From UBA4742 sp963734965 (lineage in GTDB: Bacteria > Actinomycetota > Acidimicrobiia > Acidimicrobiales > Acidimicrobilacustridaceae), in the NCBI GenBank assembly GCA_963734965.1, contig CAVTJK010000003.1, forward strand, positions 930,001 through 994,000: a stretch of 64,000 bases of DNA, given 5' to 3'. Within the stretch, counting starts at the first letter, position 1; every line of letters begins with the position of its first letter. Below, piece by piece: positions 11,311 through 21,397 of the stretch. Both the position numbers and the translations under genes were made by a program. The notes beneath the pieces are model-generated. The model did no database searches. It was given only the letters and a program-made list of their open reading frames with translations, and was not told the DNA's origin.

Positions 11311-13246
11311 TCAGGGATCGAGGTCGCGGGCCAGCAGCTCGGCGAAGGCGGAGGCGGCCGCGGTCGTGAGCGGGCCGGGGGCGCCGATCGTTCGATCGTC
11401 GATCCGGTCGATGGCCTGCACGTCGCGGGTCGACGACGTGAGGAAGGCCTCGTCGACGCTCGCGAGGCGATCGAGGGCCAGGTCGTCGGTGGCCACCGTG
11501 ATGCCGCGCTCGGCCAGCACCTCGATCACCAGCTCGCGGGTGATGCCGGCCAGGCAGCCCGACGACAGCGGCGGCGTCACGAGTCGGTCGCCGACGCCGA
11601 CGAAGATGTTGCTGCCGGTGCCCTCGCACAGGTCGCCGCGGGTGTTGGCGAAGATGGCCTCGGTTGCTCCCCGCTCGTGGGCCGCGGCCAGCGCGACGAC
11701 GTTCTCGGCGTAGGACGTGGTCTTCAGCCCGGCCACGCGCGCTGTGCTCGTTGCGGCGCCACTCGACGGTCGCGACGGCGGTGCGTCGGCGTCCCACTGG
11801 GGCAAGCCGGCGCTGGCGACGATCGACGGTCGGTCCGGCTTCGCCCCGGTCCGAGCCGAGCGGTCCGACGCCGCCGGTGACGGTGAGGCGCAGCCGGCCG
11901 CGCGCCGACGGCGTTGGCCGTCGACCACCGACGGCCATCGCGGCCCGCAGCGCGTCGTCGCGCGAAGGGCACGGTCGAGGCCCAGGCCGGCGGCCGAGCG
12001 CCGCAGCCGGGCCAGGTGACGGCGGGCCGCGAACGGCGCGCCCCGGACGACCTGGATCGTCTCGAACACGCCGTCGCCGACGGTCAGGCCGTGGTCGAAG
12101 GGCGAGACGGCGGCCTGGGCCGTCGTCGACCAGCTCGCCGTCGATCCAGACGAGCCGGTGCCCGCTCGGTTCAGCCACCGCCCGAGCCTCGGCCACGCGC
12201 GGCGGCGTCGCCCGAGGCGAGCTCGAGCAGGCGGCGCGGCCTTCAGCTCGGTCTCGGCCCACTCGCCCGGCCGGCGTCGAGTCCCAGGTGACCGCACCGC
12301 CGGTGCCGAAGTGGATCTCGCCGTCGTCGAGCCAGAACGTGCGGATGGCGACGTTGAGGTCGCCCTCGCCGGCGGTCGGCGTCGACCCAGCCGACCGCCC
12401 CGCAGTAGACGCCGCGGGCGACCGGCTCGAGCCGGGCGATGTGCTCGAGCGCGGCGAGCTTGGGCGCGCCCGGTCACCGAGCCCGGCGGGAAGGTGGCGG
12501 CGATCGCCTCGGCCCAGCCCGAGCCCCGGCCGCAGCCGACCCTCGACGGTGCTGACCAGGTGCACGAGCCCGGGGTGGGCCTCGACGCTCGAGCAGGTGC
12601 GGGACCCGTCACCGAGCCCCAGTCGCACACCCGTCCGAGGTCGTTGCGCACGAGGTCGACGATCATCACGTTCTCGGCCCGGTCCTTGGCCAGGAAGCCG
12701 CCGGGGTCGGCGGCCGTGCCCTTGATGGGCGAGGACCACACGCGGTCGCCCCGGCGGGACAGGAACCGTTCGGGCGAGGCCGACGCCACGTGCGACGCCC
12801 GTGGTCGGGCAGGCGGACCACCGCGCTGAACGGCGCCGGGTTGCCGACGGCCAACGCCGCGCCCAGGGCGGCCACGTCGGCGTCGGGCGGCGCCGGCGCC
12901 GAGCAGCCGACGGGTCAGGTTCACCTGGTAGACGTCGCCCGCGGCGATGGCGTCCCGGATCGCGCTCGACCCCCGCCTCGAACTCGGCGCGGTCGAGGCT
13001 CGAGGCTCCATCGTCGCGGTCGGGGTCCCCGCCAGGGCCGTCCCCGCCACGGCCGGGCCGGGCGCACGTTGGCGAACCGGGCGCACACGGGCCGGCCCGT
13101 CGAAGGGCAGCACCACGGCCCAGAAGCCCTCGGAAGTCCAGGGCGGCCAGGTCGCAGGTCACGTCGACCAGGCCGGTGGCCAGCCGATCGCCGACCACGG
13201 CCAGGGCGGCGGGGGTGACGCCGGGAGCCGGGGGCACGCCTACCAT
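11311..13246 (-). CDS. pabBC: Aminodeoxychorismate synthase component I fused to 4-amino-4-deoxychorismate lyase
   Basis: This fusion would make p-aminobenzoate for folate. The N-terminal chorismate-binding part shows AGDVYQVNLTRRL, SPIKGTAADPGGFLAKDRAE, NVMIVDLVRNDLGRV and then VEGRLRPG and FPPGSVTG. A PLP class-IV aminotransferase part follows from about VWIDGELVDD, with VSPFDHGLTVGDGVFETI, the Lys-bearing segment LKTTSYAENV, EAIFANTRGDLCEGTGSNIF and the end LLARDLDP. Many frame breaks occur from 11740 to 13130, as elsewhere in this stretch, so residue numbers are uncertain. A glutamine amidotransferase (pabA) is not adjacent. The start ATG at 13246 gives MVGVPPAPGVTPAALAVVGD. The gene is divergent from the acyl-CoA dehydrogenase. 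Confidence 0.75.
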
Positions 13247-13254
13247 CCTGGCCG

Positions 13255-14429
13255 ATGACCTGACGATCTGACGACCGACGAGCAAGAGGCGCTGCGCCAG
13301 GTCGTGCGCGACTTCGCCCAGCGCGAGATCGCTCCCCACGCCGAGGCGTGGGACCGCGACCACACCTTCCCGGTCGACGTGGTGCCGGGCCATGGGCGAT
13401 CTGGGGCTGTTCGGCATCCCGTTCCCGGTCGAGTACGGCGGCGGCGGGGTCGGGCTGGCCACGTTGTGCGTGGCCATCGAGGAGCTGGCCCGGGTCGACC
13501 AGTCGATGGCCGTCACGCTCGAGGCCGGCGTCGGCCTCGGCGCCAACCCGATCTACCGGTTCGGGACCGAGGAGCAGCGCCAGCAGTGGCTGCCCGACCT
13601 GGTGGCCGGCCGCGGCCCTCGGCGGCTTCGGGCTGACCGAGCCCGACGCCGGCAGCGACGCCGGCGGCACCCGCACCAAGGCGGTGCTCGACGAGGGCAC
13701 CGGCGAGTGGGTGCATCGACGGCGAGAAGGCGTTCATCACCAACTCCGGCAGCCGAGCTGACGTCGGTCGTCACCGTGACCGCGGTGACCGGCATCGATC
13801 GGCGGCGCCGGCCCGAGATCAGCGCCATCGTCGTCCCGGCCGGCACGCCGGGCTTCGAGGTGGCCGCCGCCCTATCGCAAGATGGGCTGGCACGCCTCGG
13901 ACACCCACGGGCTGACCTTCTCGGCGTGCCGGGTGCCCGAGGCCAACCTGCTCGGCGAGCAGGGCCGGGGCTGGCCAACTTCCTGGCCGTCCTCGACGAC
14001 GGGCGCGTGGCCATCGCCGCCGTCGCCGTCGGGGTGATCGAGGGCTGCCTCGAGGCCTGCGTCGCGCTACGCCAACGAGCGCACCGCCTTCGGGCGGCCC
14101 ATCGGCACCAACCAGGCCATCGCCTTCAAGTGCGCGGACATGGCCGTGATGGCCGACGCCGCCCGGGCGCTCATCTACGGCGCGGCCGCCCGCCGCGACG
14201 CCGGGTCGGCCGTTCAAGCCGGAGGCGGCCATGGCCAAGCTGTACGCCACCGAGGCCGCGGTCACCGCCACCCGCGAGGCCACCCAGATCTTCGGCGGCT
14301 ACGGCTTCATGGACGAGACGCCGGTGGCCCGCTTCTACCGCGACGCCAAGATCCTCGAGATCGGCGAGGGCACCAGCGAGGTCCAGCGCCTGGTGATCAG
14401 CTCGGGAGCTCGGTCTGCCTCTAATGTGA
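13255..14429 (+). CDS. Acyl-CoA dehydrogenase
   Basis: This flavoenzyme oxidises an acyl-CoA to the trans-2-enoyl-CoA. In order one sees LTTDEQEALRQVVRDFAQRE, GLFGIPFPVEYGG, the signature FGLTEPDAGSDAGG, EKAFITNSG, YRKMGWHASDTHGLTFSACR, YANERTAFGRPI, the arginine-rich ATREATQIFGGYGF and the end EIGEGTSEVQRLVIS. The final Glu-Gly-Thr-Ser is the usual substrate/FAD region. About ten frame breaks exist and almost all are third-base doublings (for example Val gt+g/c near 13715, Ala gc+g/c near 14070, Ser ag+c/t near 14402). With the last repaired the C-terminus reads RELGLPLM. The start near 13255 is itself followed by an indel. Confidence 0.8.
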
Positions 14430-14434
14430 TGCAG

Positions 14435-15884
14435 ATGTCAGACGGCTCCCGACGGCCGCGGCGGCGCCGGACCTGGCCCCAGCGGCTGCTCATCACGTTC
14501 AACGTCTCGTGGCGCTCCTGTGCTTCTCGTCGGCCGCCGGGCTGGCCTACGTGTTCCGCCAGACCACCAACGTGGCCCGGTTCAGCCTGGCCACGACCCT
14601 CGACACGCCGGCCAAGAAGGGCCCGCCCGAGAACTTCCTGCTCGTGGGGATCGACAGCGCGGCCGGCATCAACAAGAACGATCCGGTCAACATCGGGCGA
14701 ACGGCATCGCAGAACACCGACACGATCATGATCCTGCGGGTCGACCCGGGCTCGAACAAGGCCCAGTTGCTGTCGCTGCCCCGCGACCTGTGGGTCAAGA
14801 TCGCCGACACCAGCTACCACGAGAAGATCAACGCCGCGCTGGCCACCGGCGGCCCCGAGCGGCTGATCAAGACCATCCAGCAGAACTTCGGCATCCCGAT
14901 CAACCACTTCGTGCAGGTCGACTTCGAGGCCTTCCGCTCGCTGGTCGACGCCGTCGGCGGGGTGCCCGATCTACTTCCCGTGGCCCGCCCGCGACGTCCA
15001 CACCGGTCTCGACGTCGAGGCCAGCCCGGCTGCGTGATCCTCAACGGCGTGCAGGCGCTGGCCTACACCCGCTCTCGCTACTTCGAGACCAAGCAGAACG
15101 GCAAGTGGAGCTACGACCCGACCAGCGACCTCGGGCCGCATCGCCCGCCAGCAGCAGTTCATCAAGCTGGCGCTCAAGCAGGCCATCGCCAAGGGCGCCC
15201 GCAACCCGTTCGTGGACAGCGAGCTCATCGGCACGGCCCAGAACGACGTGATCCTCGACAACCAGCTCACCACCGACGACCTGCTCGACCTGGCCACCCA
15301 GTTCCACAACTTCGACCCCAACACACTTCGAGGTGTTCACGCCGTCGACGACCGGCAAGGTCACCGCCGGTGGCGCCGATGTCCTGATCCTGAACTCGGT
15401 CGCGGCCCAGCCGATCTTCAACCACTTCCGTGACCTGAGCGACTCGGACAACCCGAATCGGGCGGTCGAGGTGTCGGTGACCAACGGGTCCGGACGGTCG
15501 GCCCAGGCCCAGGTGGTACTGGACTCGCTGTCCAAACTGGGGTTCCTCACCGACGACTCGGGCGACGCCACCAACTTCCACAACTCGCGCACCACGATCC
15601 GCTACGCCCCTGGTCAAGCCGGCCGCAGTGCAGTTGGCGCGATACCTGCCCTCCAATCCGGCGTTCGTCGTCGACGCCACGCTCGCAGGGCCCCAGCGTC
15701 GTCCTGGCCACCGGAGCCGACTTCACCGGCGTGCTCTCCACGCCCCCGCCCGGCGTCGGACTTCACGAGCTTCCTGTCCACCACCAGCCACGACCGCGCC
15801 GCGCGAGCACCGGCGGGATCCGCCACCACCACGAGCGTGCCGAGCATGGTGCCGAGCACCCCCCCGGGACAGCTCTGCGGCTGA
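14435..15884 (+). CDS. LCP (LytR-CpsA-Psr) family cell-wall glycopolymer ligase
   Basis: LCP enzymes move lipid-linked glycopolymers onto peptidoglycan outside the membrane. The short basic N-terminus (SRRPRRRRTWPQRLL) leads into one membrane span with VALLCFSSAAGLAYVF. The LCP core then shows NFLLVGIDSAAG, NTDTIMILRVD, LLSLPRDLWVKI, INHFVQVDFEAFRSLVDAVG and ALAYTRSRY, which supply the Arg and Asp residues that bind the pyrophosphate. A LytR_C domain follows (VEVSVTNGSGRSAQAQVVLD), then a Thr/Ser/Pro-rich tail. Wobble indels occur near 14508, 14970, 15030, 15135, 15325, 15605, 15690 and 15750. It begins a run of sugar-nucleotide genes, which suggests it ligates the glycan made there. Confidence 0.82.
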
Positions 15885-15906
15885 CGGCAACCAGGGAGAT
15901 CACCGC

Positions 15907-17196
15907 ATGGCCAAGATCGCCATCATCGGGACCGGCTACGTCGGGCTGACGACCGGCGCCTGCTTCGCTCATCTCGGCCACGACGTGGTCTGCGCCGACG
16001 TGGTGCCCGAGAAGGTCGAGCGGCTCATCGCGGGGCGAGATCCCGCATCCTCGAGGCCGGCCTCGAACGACATGGTCCGGGAGGGCCTGAACTCCGGGCG
16101 GCTGACGCTTCGTGCTGGGCGCGGCCGAGGCGGCGGCCGACCGCCGAGTTCGCCTACCTGTGCGTGCCCACGCCGCAGGGTGCCGACGGCTCGGCCGACC
16201 TGAGCTACATCGAAGCGGCGGCCGACCGAGATCGCCCCGGCGCTGGCCCCCGGGACCGATCGTGGTCAACAAGTCGACCGTGCCGGTCGGGCTCGACCCG
16301 CCGCGTCGAGCAGGCGCTCGGGCGCAGCGACGTGTTCGTCGTGTCGAACCCCGAGTTCCTGCGCGAGGGCTCGGCGGTGCAACGACTTCCTGCATCCCGA
16401 CCGCGTGGTGATCGGCAGCGACGACCAGGGCGCCGCCATCCGGGTGGCGTCGCTGTACGTCGGGGTGCCCGCGCCGCTCATGGTCACCGACCCCGCGTCG
16501 GCCGAGACCATCAAGTACGCCAGCAACGCCTTCCTCGCCACCAAGCTCTCCTTCGTCAACGCCGTCGCCGCGCTGTGCGAGGCCGTGGGTGCCGACGCCA
16601 ACGACGTCGTGCTGGGCATGGGCTACGACAAGCGCATCGGTCACGAGTTCCTGCGGCCGGGCCCCGGTTGGGGTGGCTCGTGCTTCCCCAAGGACGTGCA
16701 GGCGCTGCTCTACATCGCCCGCGAGGCCGGCTACGACTTCGACCTGCTGGCCGGCGTGGTCACCGTCAACGACGAGCAGTTCGACCGCACCGCCGACAAG
16801 ATCGAGAACATGGCCGGCGGATCGCTCGCCGGCCGCACCGTGGGCGTGTGGGGGCTGACCTTCAAGGCCGACACCGACGACCTGCGCGAGTCGCCGTCGC
16901 TGCACGTCATCCGGCGCCTGCTCGAGCGCGGCGCCAAGGTCCAGGCCTATGACCCGTCGGTGAAGGCCCCCCTGGCCGACCATCCCGACCTCGAGGTCGT
17001 GCCCGACGCCTACGCCGCCTGCGAGGGCGCCGACGTGCTGGCCGTGCTCACCGAGTGGGACGAGTTCAAGTGGGTCGACCTCGACAAGCTGATCGGCGTC
17101 ATGGGCTCGCCGCGCATCGTCGATGCCCGCAACCTGCTCGACCGTTCGGCCATCACCCGGCGCGGCTTCGCCTACCAGGGGGTCGGTCAGGCCTGA
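15907..17196 (+). CDS. ugd: UDP-glucose 6-dehydrogenase
   Basis: Ugd oxidises UDP-glucose to UDP-glucuronate using two NAD+. The N-terminus KIAIIGTGYVGLTTGACFAH is the NAD fold, the helix KYASNAFLATKLSFVNAVAA lies in the middle and the catalytic cysteine sits in GPGWGGSCFPKD. The C-terminal UDP-binding domain has GLTFKADTDDLRESPS. The reconstructed length is close to 428 residues, normal for the family. Six or seven doubled wobble bases fall between 16040 and 16390 (for example Thr ac+c/g near 16257), after which the frame is clean. A GGGAG ribosome binding site precedes the ATG. It overlaps uxs by one base (TGATG), and the pair makes UDP-xylose. Confidence 0.9.
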
Positions 17197-18135
17197 TGGC
17201 GCGGATCGTCATCACCGGTGGCGCGGGATTCCTCGGCTCGCACCTGTGCGAGCGGTTCCTCGACCGCGGCGACGAGGTCCTCGGCCTCGACAACCTGTCG
17301 ACCGGTCGCGTCGCCAACATCGAGCACCTCTTCGGGCGCAAGGGCTTCACCTTCGTCGAGCAGGACGTGACCCAGTTCGTCTGGGTTCCCGGCCCGGTCG
17401 ACGCCGTCCTGCACTTCGCCAGCCCGGCCTCGCCGGTCGACTACCTCGAGCTGCCCATCCAGACGCTCAAGGTGGGCAGCCTCGGGACGCACAACACGCT
17501 CGGCCTGGCCAAGGCCAAGGGAGCCCGCTACCTGCTGGCGTCGACCAGCGAGGTGTACGGCGATCCCGAGGTGCACCCCCAGCCCGAGACCTACTGGGGT
17601 CACGTGAACCCGATCGGTCCGCGCGGCGTCTACGACGAGGCCAAGCGCTTCGGCGAGGCGATGACCATGGCCTACCACCGCACCCACGGGCTCGAGGTCC
17701 GGATCGTGCGGATCTTCAACGTCTACGGGCCCCGGATGCGACCCCGCGACGGCCGGGTGGTGTCCAACTTCCTGGTCCAGGCGCTCAAGGGCGACCCGCT
17801 GACCATCTACGGCGACGGCAGCCAGACCCGCAGCTTCTGCTACGTCGCCGACGAGATCGAGGGCTTCCTGGCCCTGCTCGACAGCGACGTGACCGGGCCC
17901 GCTCAACATCGGCAACCCCGGCGAGTTCACGATCCGTGAGTTGGCCGATCTCGTGATCGAGGTCACGGGTTCGAGCTCGGAGCTCGTGTTCGAGGAGCTG
18001 CCCGAGGACGATCCCCGCCAGCGCAAGCCCGACCTCACCCGCACCACCGCAACGCTCGGCTGGAAGCCGGAGATCGAGCTGCGCGAAGGCCTGGTGCGCA
18101 CCGCCGCCTACTTCCGCGAGCTGCTCGCCGGCTGA
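17196..18135 (+). CDS. uxs: UDP-glucuronate decarboxylase (UDP-xylose synthase)
   Basis: This short-chain dehydrogenase decarboxylates UDP-glucuronate to UDP-xylose. It reads RIVITGGAGFLGSHLCERFL, HFASPASPVDYLELPIQTLK (very typical of Uxs), STSEVYGDPEVHPQPETYWG, catalytic YDEAK (Tyr-x3-Lys), RIFNVYGPRMRPRDGRVVSN and the end YFRELLAG. The repaired length is 312 residues. One doubled wobble base (Pro, cc+c/g) near 17898 splits the frame, and the downstream part resumes LNIGNPGEFTIREL. It is translationally coupled to ugd, which supplies its substrate. The 3' end faces fcl with only four bases between stops. Confidence 0.9.
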
Positions 18136-18139
18136 GCGC

Positions 18140-19102
18140 TCAGATGGCTCGGGCCTCGGCCTCGGCGCGGTGGGTCAGGTACCAGTCGAGGGTGCGAGCC
18201 AGGCCGTCGGCGAACGACGTCGTGGCCTTGAACCCGAACTCCTTGGTCGCGCGCGTGCCGTCGACGCCGCGGCGGGGCTGGCCGTCAGGCCGTGACGTGT
18301 CCCAGTGGATGTCGCCGTCGAAGCCGACCAGCTCGACGATGATCGACACCAGGTCGCGGATCGGCAGCTCGTTGTCGGCGCCGAGGTTGACCGGCTCGCC
18401 GCTGTCGTAGTGCTCGGCGGCCAGCACGATCCCGGCGGCCGCGTCCTCGACGTACAGGAACTCGCGGCTGGCGGCGCCCGTGCCCCAGACGTCGATGTGG
18501 TCGGCGCCCGACTCGGCGGCGTCGACGGTCGTCTTGATGAGGGCCGGGATGACGTGGGACACGGCCGGGTGGAACTTGTCCCCCGGGCCGTAGAGGTTCG
18601 TGGGCATCAGGTAGATGGCCGACTGGCCGTACTGCTCGCGGTTGGCCTGCATCTGCACGAGCTGGGCCAGCTTGGCGATCCCGTAGGGCGCGTTGGTCTC
18701 CTCGGGATAGCCCTGCCAGAGCGAATCCTCGGTGAAGGGGACCGGCGTGAACTTGGGGTACGAGCACACCGTCCCGACCATCACCGTCTTGGGCGTCTCG
18801 CGGTGGCGGGCCTCGTCGAGCACGTAGGTCCCCATGAGCAGGTTGTCGAGGTAGAGATCGGCGGGTCGGGCCTGGTTGGCGCCGATGCCGCCGACGCGGG
18901 CCGCCAGGTGGATGACGAGATCGGGCTCGGTCGTCTTGAACAGCTCGGTCACCTGGGCGCGGTCGCGCAGGTCGTAGTCGACGCTGGTGGGCGCCATCAC
19001 CGTCCCCGCCCCCTGGCCTTCGAGCTCGGCCACGACGGCCGAGCCGAGAAATCCGTTGCCGCCCGTGACCAGAACCCGTCGATCAGACCAGAAGCTCGAC
19101 AT
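18140..19102 (-). CDS. fcl: GDP-L-fucose synthase
   Basis: Fcl epimerises and reduces GDP-4-keto-6-deoxymannose to GDP-L-fucose. It reads RRVLVTGGNGFLGSAVV, HLAARVGGIGANQARPADLY, VGTVCSYPKFTPVPFTE, GYPEETNAPYGIAKLAQLVQ with the catalytic Tyr-x3-Lys, and PTNLYGPGDKFHP; these are the diagnostic Fcl segments. The protein is 320 residues, of normal length, with an intact frame. The ATG at 19102 is chosen because a TAGGCT box stands eight bases upstream. The substrate would come from gmd at 28015-28980. The reductase at 29542-30481 may compete for the same intermediate. Confidence 0.9.
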   Translation of the reverse strand: MSSFWSDRRVLVTGGNGFLGSAVVAELEGQGAGTVMAPTSVDYDLRDRAQVTELFKTTEPDLVIHLAARVGGIGANQARPADLYLDNLLMGTYVLDEARHRETPKTVMVGTVCSYPKFTPVPFTEDSLWQGYPEETNAPYGIAKLAQLVQMQANREQYGQSAIYLMPTNLYGPGDKFHPAVSHVIPALIKTTVDAAESGADHIDVWGTGAASREFLYVEDAAAGIVLAAEHYDSGEPVNLGADNELPIRDLVSIIVELVGFDGDIHWDTSRPDGQPRRGVDGTRATKEFGFKATTSFADGLARTLDWYLTHRAEAEARAI

Positions 19103-19110
19103 GGCCATCG

Positions 19111-19116
19111 AGCCTA
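19111..19116 (-). promoter_or_regulatory. -10 box of fcl (TAGGCT), leaderless
   Basis: TAGGCT on the minus strand is eight bases before the fcl ATG at 19102, without a ribosome binding site. It favours this ATG over the one two codons further upstream. Confidence 0.5.
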
Positions 19117-19150
19117 CCGGCCGCCCGGCGCGTGCGAGACTCACCCTCTC

Positions 19151-20251
19151 ATGGCTCCGGTACGGGTCGCGGTGACCCTCGAACAGTGCTGGCACCGCGT
19201 GCCGGGTGGCACCGCCTCCGCGGCCCTCGACGCCGTGCGGGCGCTGCAGCTGCGGCCCGAGGTCGACCTCATCGGGGTCAGCGCCCGCCATCGGCGGCTG
19301 CCCCCCGAGAACTGGGTCCCGCCCATCCCGGTGCGGGCTCTGCCCCTGCCCCGCCAGGGGCTCTATGAGTCCTGGCACCGGTTCCGCCGGCCGGCGGTCG
19401 AACGGGCGACCGGTCCGGTGGACCTGATCTATGTGACGGGCATGGCCGTGCCCCCGCCGACCGTCCCCCTGCTGGTGACCGTGCACGACCTGGCCTTCCT
19501 GCACGAACCCGAGCACTCCACCCGTCGGGGGCTGCGCTTCTTCGCGCAGGCCATCGACCTCGCTCGTCGCGACGCGACCCTCGTGCTGTGCCCGTCGCAG
19601 TCGACCCTCGACGACTGCGTCGCCCACGACTTCGACCCCGGGCGGCTGCGGCTCGTCCCGTGGGGGATCGACGCCCCCCTCGCCGACGCCGCCGATGTCG
19701 ACCGCGTCCGCGCCGCCTACCGGCTCGAATCCCCCTACATCATGTGGACGGGGACGATCGAGCCGCGCAAGAACCTGCCGACGCTGCTCGAGGCCTTCCG
19801 CCGCCTCGATCGGCGCGGCCTCGAGTTGGTGCTGGTCGGCCCGAAGGGTTGGAACGAGGACCTCGATCGCCATCTCGGGGTGGTCGAGGGCCGCGTGCGC
19901 CAGCTCGGCTTCGTCCCCGAGGCCGACAAGCGGGCCCTCTTCGCCGGGGCCGAGGTCTTCTGCCTGCCGAGCCTGCGCGAGGGGTTCGGCCTGCCCGTCC
20001 TCGAGGCCATGGCCCAGGGCGCGCCCGTGATCACCTCGGCGGGCACGGCGGCGGCCGAGGTGACCGGCGACGCCGCCCTGCTGGTGGACGCGCTCGATGC
20101 CACCGCGCTGGCCGAAGCGGTGGCCTCGGTGCTCGACGACCCGGAGCGGGCCCAACGGATGCGACTGGCATCGGTCGCGCGGGCGGCTGATTTCCCCTGG
20201 AGTCGGACGGCCGATCGGCTGATCGACGCCTTCGCCGAGGCCCGCTCGTGA
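19151..20251 (+). CDS. GT4-family glycosyltransferase
   Basis: This is a 366-residue cytosolic GT-B glycosyltransferase of family GT4. The N-terminal acceptor domain has VTVHDLAFLHEPEHSTRRG, the linker region LRLVPWGID, and the C-terminal donor domain YIMWTGTIEPRKNLPTLLEA followed by the E-x7-E motif region SLREGFGLPVLEAMAQGAPV. PRKNLPTLLEAF and the EGFGLPVLEA element are typical of mannosyl-, fucosyl- or rhamnosyl-transferases of O-antigen type clusters. The frame is intact, unlike its two downstream neighbours. It overlaps the next glycosyltransferase by GTGA, starting an operon that runs to the galE-like gene. Donor and acceptor are unknown; GDP-sugars made nearby are likely donors. Confidence 0.85.
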   Translation: MAPVRVAVTLEQCWHRVPGGTASAALDAVRALQLRPEVDLIGVSARHRRLPPENWVPPIPVRALPLPRQGLYESWHRFRRPAVERATGPVDLIYVTGMAVPPPTVPLLVTVHDLAFLHEPEHSTRRGLRFFAQAIDLARRDATLVLCPSQSTLDDCVAHDFDPGRLRLVPWGIDAPLADAADVDRVRAAYRLESPYIMWTGTIEPRKNLPTLLEAFRRLDRRGLELVLVGPKGWNEDLDRHLGVVEGRVRQLGFVPEADKRALFAGAEVFCLPSLREGFGLPVLEAMAQGAPVITSAGTAAAEVTGDAALLVDALDATALAEAVASVLDDPERAQRMRLASVARAADFPWSRTADRLIDAFAEARS

Positions 20252-21397
20252 GTGAGGGCCGCATCGGCGCCAACCTGCTGTGGCTCGTCCCGGGCGTGGT
20301 GGGGGGCAGCGAGGAGTACACCGTCCGGTTGCTGGCGGCGTACGCGCGCGTCGACCGCGGCGGCCCCGAGGTCGTGCTGTTCGTGAACCGCGCCCTGGGC
20401 CAGGCCCATCCGGGCCTCGTCGCCGCCTACCCGACGGTGGTGGCGCCGATCACGGGCGGGCACAAGTCGCTGCGGGTGGCGACCGAGGCGACCTGGTTGA
20501 CCCGACGAGCGCGGGCCGAGGGCGTCGATCTCATCCACCACATGGGCGGCAACATGCTGCGGGCCACCCCGCCCGGCATCGTCACGGTCCACGACCTGCA
20601 GCCCTTCGCCCACCCCGGGCACTTCAGCCCGCTGAAGCGGGGCTATCTCGACGCGACGGTGCCGGCGGCGCTGCGCCGCGCCCTGCTGCTGGTGACGCTG
20701 TCAGAGCACACCCGACAGGACGTGGTCACGCGCATGGGTGTGCCGCCCGAACGGATCGTGATCGTGCCGCCCGGCCTCGACCGTCAGGATCAGGCCGCAC
20801 GATTCCGCCGAGATCGCCCGGGTCCGCTGGACCTACGACCTCGGCGAACGACCCTTCTTCATCTATCCGGGCATCACCTACGAGCACAAGAACCATCGGG
20901 TCCTGGTCGAGGCGTTCGCTCGCCTGGCCGCGACCCGCCCCGAGCCCCTGCTGGTCCTGTCGGGTGGGGTAGCCGGCGCCGAGGCCTCGTTGCGCTCGCA
21001 GATCGACGCGCTGGGCATCTCGGCGCGCGTGCGCCGACTGGGCCGAGTCCCGCGCCGCGACCTCGACGTCCTGATGGCCGATGCGATGGCACTAGCGTTT
21101 CCCTCGACCTATGAGGGGTTCGGTATCCCAGTCCTCGAAGCCATGAGCCGCCGCTGCCCGGTGATCGTCTCGACCTCGACGGCGCTCCCCGAGATCGCGG
21201 GTGACGCCGCCCTGCTCGTCGACCCCGACGACATCGAGGGCTGGGTCGCGGCCATGCGTCTGCTGCTCGACGATCCCGTGCGGCGGGCCGAGCTGATCGA
21301 CCGTGGCTACCGGCGCGCTGGTGACTTCTCATGGGAGCGCTCGAGCCAGGCGCTCACCGACGCCTACCGGATCGCACTCGAGCGGGCCGGCTCGTGA
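20248..21397 (+). CDS. GT4-family glycosyltransferase
   Basis: This is a GT-B enzyme of about 382 residues. The N-terminal half shows GANLLWLVPGVVGGSEEYTV, with the glycine-rich GVVGGSE loop, and VTVHDLQPFAHPGHFS. After one doubled wobble base near 20802 (Ala, gc+a/c) the donor domain follows: ERPFFIYPGITYEHKNHRVL and FPSTYEGFGIPVLEAMSRRC with the E-x7-E pair. The GTG start overlaps the stop of the previous glycosyltransferase and its own stop overlaps the next one, so three transferases are coupled. The HKNHRVLVEAF element is common in mannosyltransferases, but specificity remains open. Confidence 0.82.

Noticed and set aside
10325..13546. 1073-codon minus-strand open frame across birA and pabBC
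   Set aside because: Only short parts of it match pabB or pabC; the rest reads antisense or shifted sequence. It is a by-product of missing stops and frame breaks.
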